Part shown: in pieces, positions 4,949 to 7,380 of the stretch | Position numbering within the stretch: position 1 is the first letter of the stretch | Layout: each line of letters begins with the position of its first letter | Assembly (NCBI GenBank): GCA_019057355.1 | Contig: DXJM01000197.1 | Location: 1 to 7,380 of the forward strand | Origin: Promethearchaeota archaeon | Lineage (GTDB): Archaea; Asgardarchaeota; Lokiarchaeia; Sigyniarchaeales; SOKP01 | Reading direction: 5' to 3' | DNA: 7,380 nt | The notes under the pieces: generated by a model | Database searches by the model: none | What the model was told of the DNA's origin: nothing | The model's input: only the letters and a program-made list of their open reading frames with translations | Translations under genes and position numbers: made by a program

Positions 4949-7312
4949 TTAAATCTTAAGAGAACGAGCTAAAACGTTTTTAAAATGTTCTACATCATTT
5001 ATGAGCTTATCCGCTTCTTCATCTGATATTTTATCATCCTTTCCATATTTATTTAATTCAGCAAGCCAGAATTCAATACGTCCCAAAACCGGATCTTTAT
5101 TACCAAGCATTCTATTCAATCGAATGAATGTATCGTGGAGCTTATTTCTGATATTCTGTGCCTTCCAACGTAAAGCACAGTAGTCGGACACTTCTGCGAG
5201 GTTTTGAGTTATACTCATGACATCGATGGTCTTATCCCGTTCTTCAGATCGTATCTTGCGGATAATATTAATTTGTTCAAACAACAATTCGATTGCTTTG
5301 GCCAAAAATCCCGTTAATTGACCAGGATTCGCACACCAGACCCTGACTTCCAATGATTGATTCTTTTCTGAGATATATACCCTTGTAATGATTCTACCAC
5401 CTGTGACCTTGGCTTCTGAACAAAACCAGGCTTCAGCTTCATACATATCACTCGTATCAGTAGTTTCATGGCTTGTTACCATGCTCGTATCGAAATTTTT
5501 AATAGAACGAATTGCAGCTCTAAAGGCCAGACGAGGGTCTAAATCTGCAATTAAAAAAGCTCTTGCGTCATTTGGAAGAGTTTGAATGGATAGCTGGCAG
5601 TCTTCAATGGTACTCAAAGAACTACATACTAATGGGCACTTGATTTGGACTTCTTTTTTTTTTATATTGATTGTTCTTGATTCTCCTATAGCATTTTTGT
5701 AAATTACGGTTCCTCCTATGTCAGATAACCCGCATTCATTTGGCTCTAAATAAAAATCTACTCCTCTTGAGTTTCCCTGTTCTATAACTGGAATATTAAT
5801 CAATGGTTCTTTAATTTTATAACTTGAAGGAACATCCAGTATTACTTTCACGCTATGGACGGCCATATTTGTGTTATTTCGAACGACAACTTTAAAATGA
5901 AGTTGACCCCCTATGAAATCATACTCTCTCACGACTTCTACATTTCCTTGTTCTTTAGAGGTTGGAACCTTTTGAATAGCATCTTTTGGAATTTTTGTCT
6001 CAGATGAGATGGCATAGGCTACAAATAGTTTTTGATGCATGTCAATATATCCATCAATTTCACCTTTTCCAATCAATTTTGCCAACAACTCTTCGATACT
6101 TGATTCGGTGACGCCCAATCTATTTGAAAGGTCTCTCAAGGGCATTGTTCTGTAAGCTTTTGCCAGTTCTTTAATTTTATTTTGAAGATATTTTTCAGTT
6201 GCAAATTCACGTCGTTGGGTAAATATTCCCTTTATTGACCCATTTTTAATCAGATTATGAAGACTCTTCCTTGCAAGTTCTACAGCAATTTTTAAATCTG
6301 AAGCTAATTTTGAGAGTTCAAACAATCCTTGTTCTTTTGCTTGTTCCTTGATTTCTTTATTTATCTGTGATGCGGTGATTACTTGGTTTCCTTTATCAGC
6401 AAAAAATGCATTTATTTCATTCATCCTCATGAGGTTAACACAGAATGATTTAACTTGAGCAACAGGTAAATTTAAATTTTTAGAGAGATCCTCTAATGAA
6501 ATTCTTCCTTTTTTATTTATATCCGTGGTAATGCTTGATGTGATATAGTTTTGAGTATAATAAAATGCTTTATCTTTTGAAAATGAACCCTTTATTTGCA
6601 TTTTACTGATAAAATTGTAAATAACTTTAAGTGTTGTTTCTGAACTCATGTCTAGCATGATACCCAAATCGCTCACTTTTATAATCCCTTCATTGTGAAA
6701 CTTATCGAGGATTTGAGCTTTAACATCCTCTGATATATAATGAAACATCCCATGTTTCTGCTCTATGATTCCAAATATGCGCTCTTCTTCAATATAATCA
6801 TTAATTAGTTTTATAAAATCTCGTGGCGGAATATTAAACGAACTTTGTATGGTATCAAAACTTGTTATGCTACTTCTTTTTAGTAATTCAAGAAAACATT
6901 TAGGACATATATCCTTTCCTTCCTTTTCTTTAAATTTTTTTCCACATAATTTAAATCCCTTTATTAAATTGTATCTTTGTCCTTCACGTACTAGTTTTTC
7001 TTTAGTTGGGAGAAATAAACCAGGAGTTTTTTCATATGAATTCCAATCACATTTAGGGTTTGTACATTTAAAATAATATTGTCCTGAGGATAACCGTTCT
7101 AATAGTAAAAGAGACTTGCATTCTGGACAAGTACTAAATTCTACCACGTTACATTTATAATCCTGCTCACTGGCCTTAGCTTTATTTATATCTCCCTCAT
7201 GTTTAGGGCATTTCCATTCTGTAGTTGTAGTCATGTGATTAATGCAAAAGCTTGATTTACATCGTTCACAAGTAAATTCAATTTTTTCTGATTCACAAAA
7301 AAGGCATTTCAT
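4949..7312 (-). CDS. Zinc-finger / tandem winged-helix / Ig-like multidomain protein
   Basis: I do not recognise a named gene; the modules in the 787 residues are as follows. Residues 3-38 form an AN1-like double zinc finger (C3, C6, C15, C18, C23, H26, C35, H38). Residues 62-88 form a zinc ribbon (C62, C65, C83, C88), and C123, C136, C139 form a further partial cluster. About 145-432 contains five successive segments of about 57 residues, each helical with an HTH-like core and a beta-wing ending such as GSIKGIF, so tandem winged helices. About 463-562 is an all-beta, Ig-like segment (FKVVVRNNTN, VILDVPSS). About 579-687 is alpha/beta with long strands (EAEAWFC, IITRVYIS, LEVRVWC). The rest is helical. 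No enzyme motif or membrane segment is seen. A cytosolic scaffold is likely; UFL1-like or coat-like roles are speculative. ATG 7310-7312 is chosen because it gives a natural MKC start; GTG 7319-7321 would add three residues. Confidence 0.85.
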   Translation of the reverse strand: MKCLFCESEKIEFTCERCKSSFCINHMTTTTEWKCPKHEGDINKAKASEQDYKCNVVEFSTCPECKSLLLLERLSSGQYYFKCTNPKCDWNSYEKTPGLFLPTKEKLVREGQRYNLIKGFKLCGKKFKEKEGKDICPKCFLELLKRSSITSFDTIQSSFNIPPRDFIKLINDYIEEERIFGIIEQKHGMFHYISEDVKAQILDKFHNEGIIKVSDLGIMLDMSSETTLKVIYNFISKMQIKGSFSKDKAFYYTQNYITSSITTDINKKGRISLEDLSKNLNLPVAQVKSFCVNLMRMNEINAFFADKGNQVITASQINKEIKEQAKEQGLFELSKLASDLKIAVELARKSLHNLIKNGSIKGIFTQRREFATEKYLQNKIKELAKAYRTMPLRDLSNRLGVTESSIEELLAKLIGKGEIDGYIDMHQKLFVAYAISSETKIPKDAIQKVPTSKEQGNVEVVREYDFIGGQLHFKVVVRNNTNMAVHSVKVILDVPSSYKIKEPLINIPVIEQGNSRGVDFYLEPNECGLSDIGGTVIYKNAIGESRTINIKKKEVQIKCPLVCSSLSTIEDCQLSIQTLPNDARAFLIADLDPRLAFRAAIRSIKNFDTSMVTSHETTDTSDMYEAEAWFCSEAKVTGGRIITRVYISEKNQSLEVRVWCANPGQLTGFLAKAIELLFEQINIIRKIRSEERDKTIDVMSITQNLAEVSDYCALRWKAQNIRNKLHDTFIRLNRMLGNKDPVLGRIEFWLAELNKYGKDDKISDEEADKLINDVEHFKNVLARSLKI

Positions 7313-7321
7313 GGCATTCAC

Positions 7322-7357
7322 AAATTTTAAAATTTAATAAAATTTTTTTTTAATTCC
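7322..7357 (-). promoter_or_regulatory. Probable promoter region of the large multidomain gene
   Basis: Directly upstream of the start, the - strand carries CGGAATTAAAAAAAA followed by TTTTATTAAATTTTAAAA. A BRE/TATA pair could lie here, and the short distance to the start would give a leaderless or very short-leader mRNA. The extreme AT content prevents a precise call. The remaining bases to 7380 end in a short AAT run (about 7369-7380). Confidence 0.25.
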
Positions 7358-7380
7358 GATTAAGCTTAATAATAATAATA

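Noticed and set aside
5001..7076. Three open frames on the + strand (5001-5183, 5388-5585, 6849-7076)
   Set aside because: All are antisense to the large multidomain protein and show no family features.

Overview
The window is very AT-rich and reads as archaeal, most likely an Asgard archaeon of the Lokiarchaeia type; this assignment is inferred from gene content, not proven. The main supports are a tRNA gene interrupted by two small introns that fold as bulge-helix-bulge (BHB) motifs, archaeal-style TATA boxes about 25-30 bp before starts, and genes of a typical Asgard flavour: a 7-TM protein with a roadblock/longin-like tail, a long TPR protein, a ribbon-helix-helix regulator, a soluble parvulin and a large zinc-finger/winged-helix protein.

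Layout from left to right. Positions 1-368 hold no convincing gene: a short open frame on the + strand (12-164), then a more GC-rich patch with an 11-bp direct repeat and alternative hairpins. A TPR protein of 19 ungapped 34-residue units fills 369-2396 (-). A tRNA-Gln(CUG) gene lies on the + strand at 2576-2707. A 7-TM protein gene occupies 2764-3888 (-) and is split by one in-frame TGA at 3070-3072. A parvulin prolyl isomerase (4018-4377, -), a NikR-like ribbon-helix-helix protein (4455-4874, -) and a 787-residue multidomain protein (4949-7312, -) follow.

All protein genes except the doubtful left-edge frame are on the - strand. They are separated by 74-180 nt (or by the tRNA), and several have their own TATA-like element, so I read them as mostly separate transcription units rather than one operon. 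No shared pathway is evident. Most genes look like soluble housekeeping, scaffold or regulatory proteins; the split gene is the only membrane protein.

The observations most worth follow-up are the doubly interrupted tRNA-Gln, with splice sites in the variable loop and the T-loop; the in-frame TGA that cuts a conserved-looking domain in the 7-TM gene; and the large protein, which joins zinc fingers, five tandem winged helices, an Ig-like sandwich and an alpha/beta platform-like segment in an order reminiscent of eukaryotic UFL1 and vesicle-coat appendage modules.
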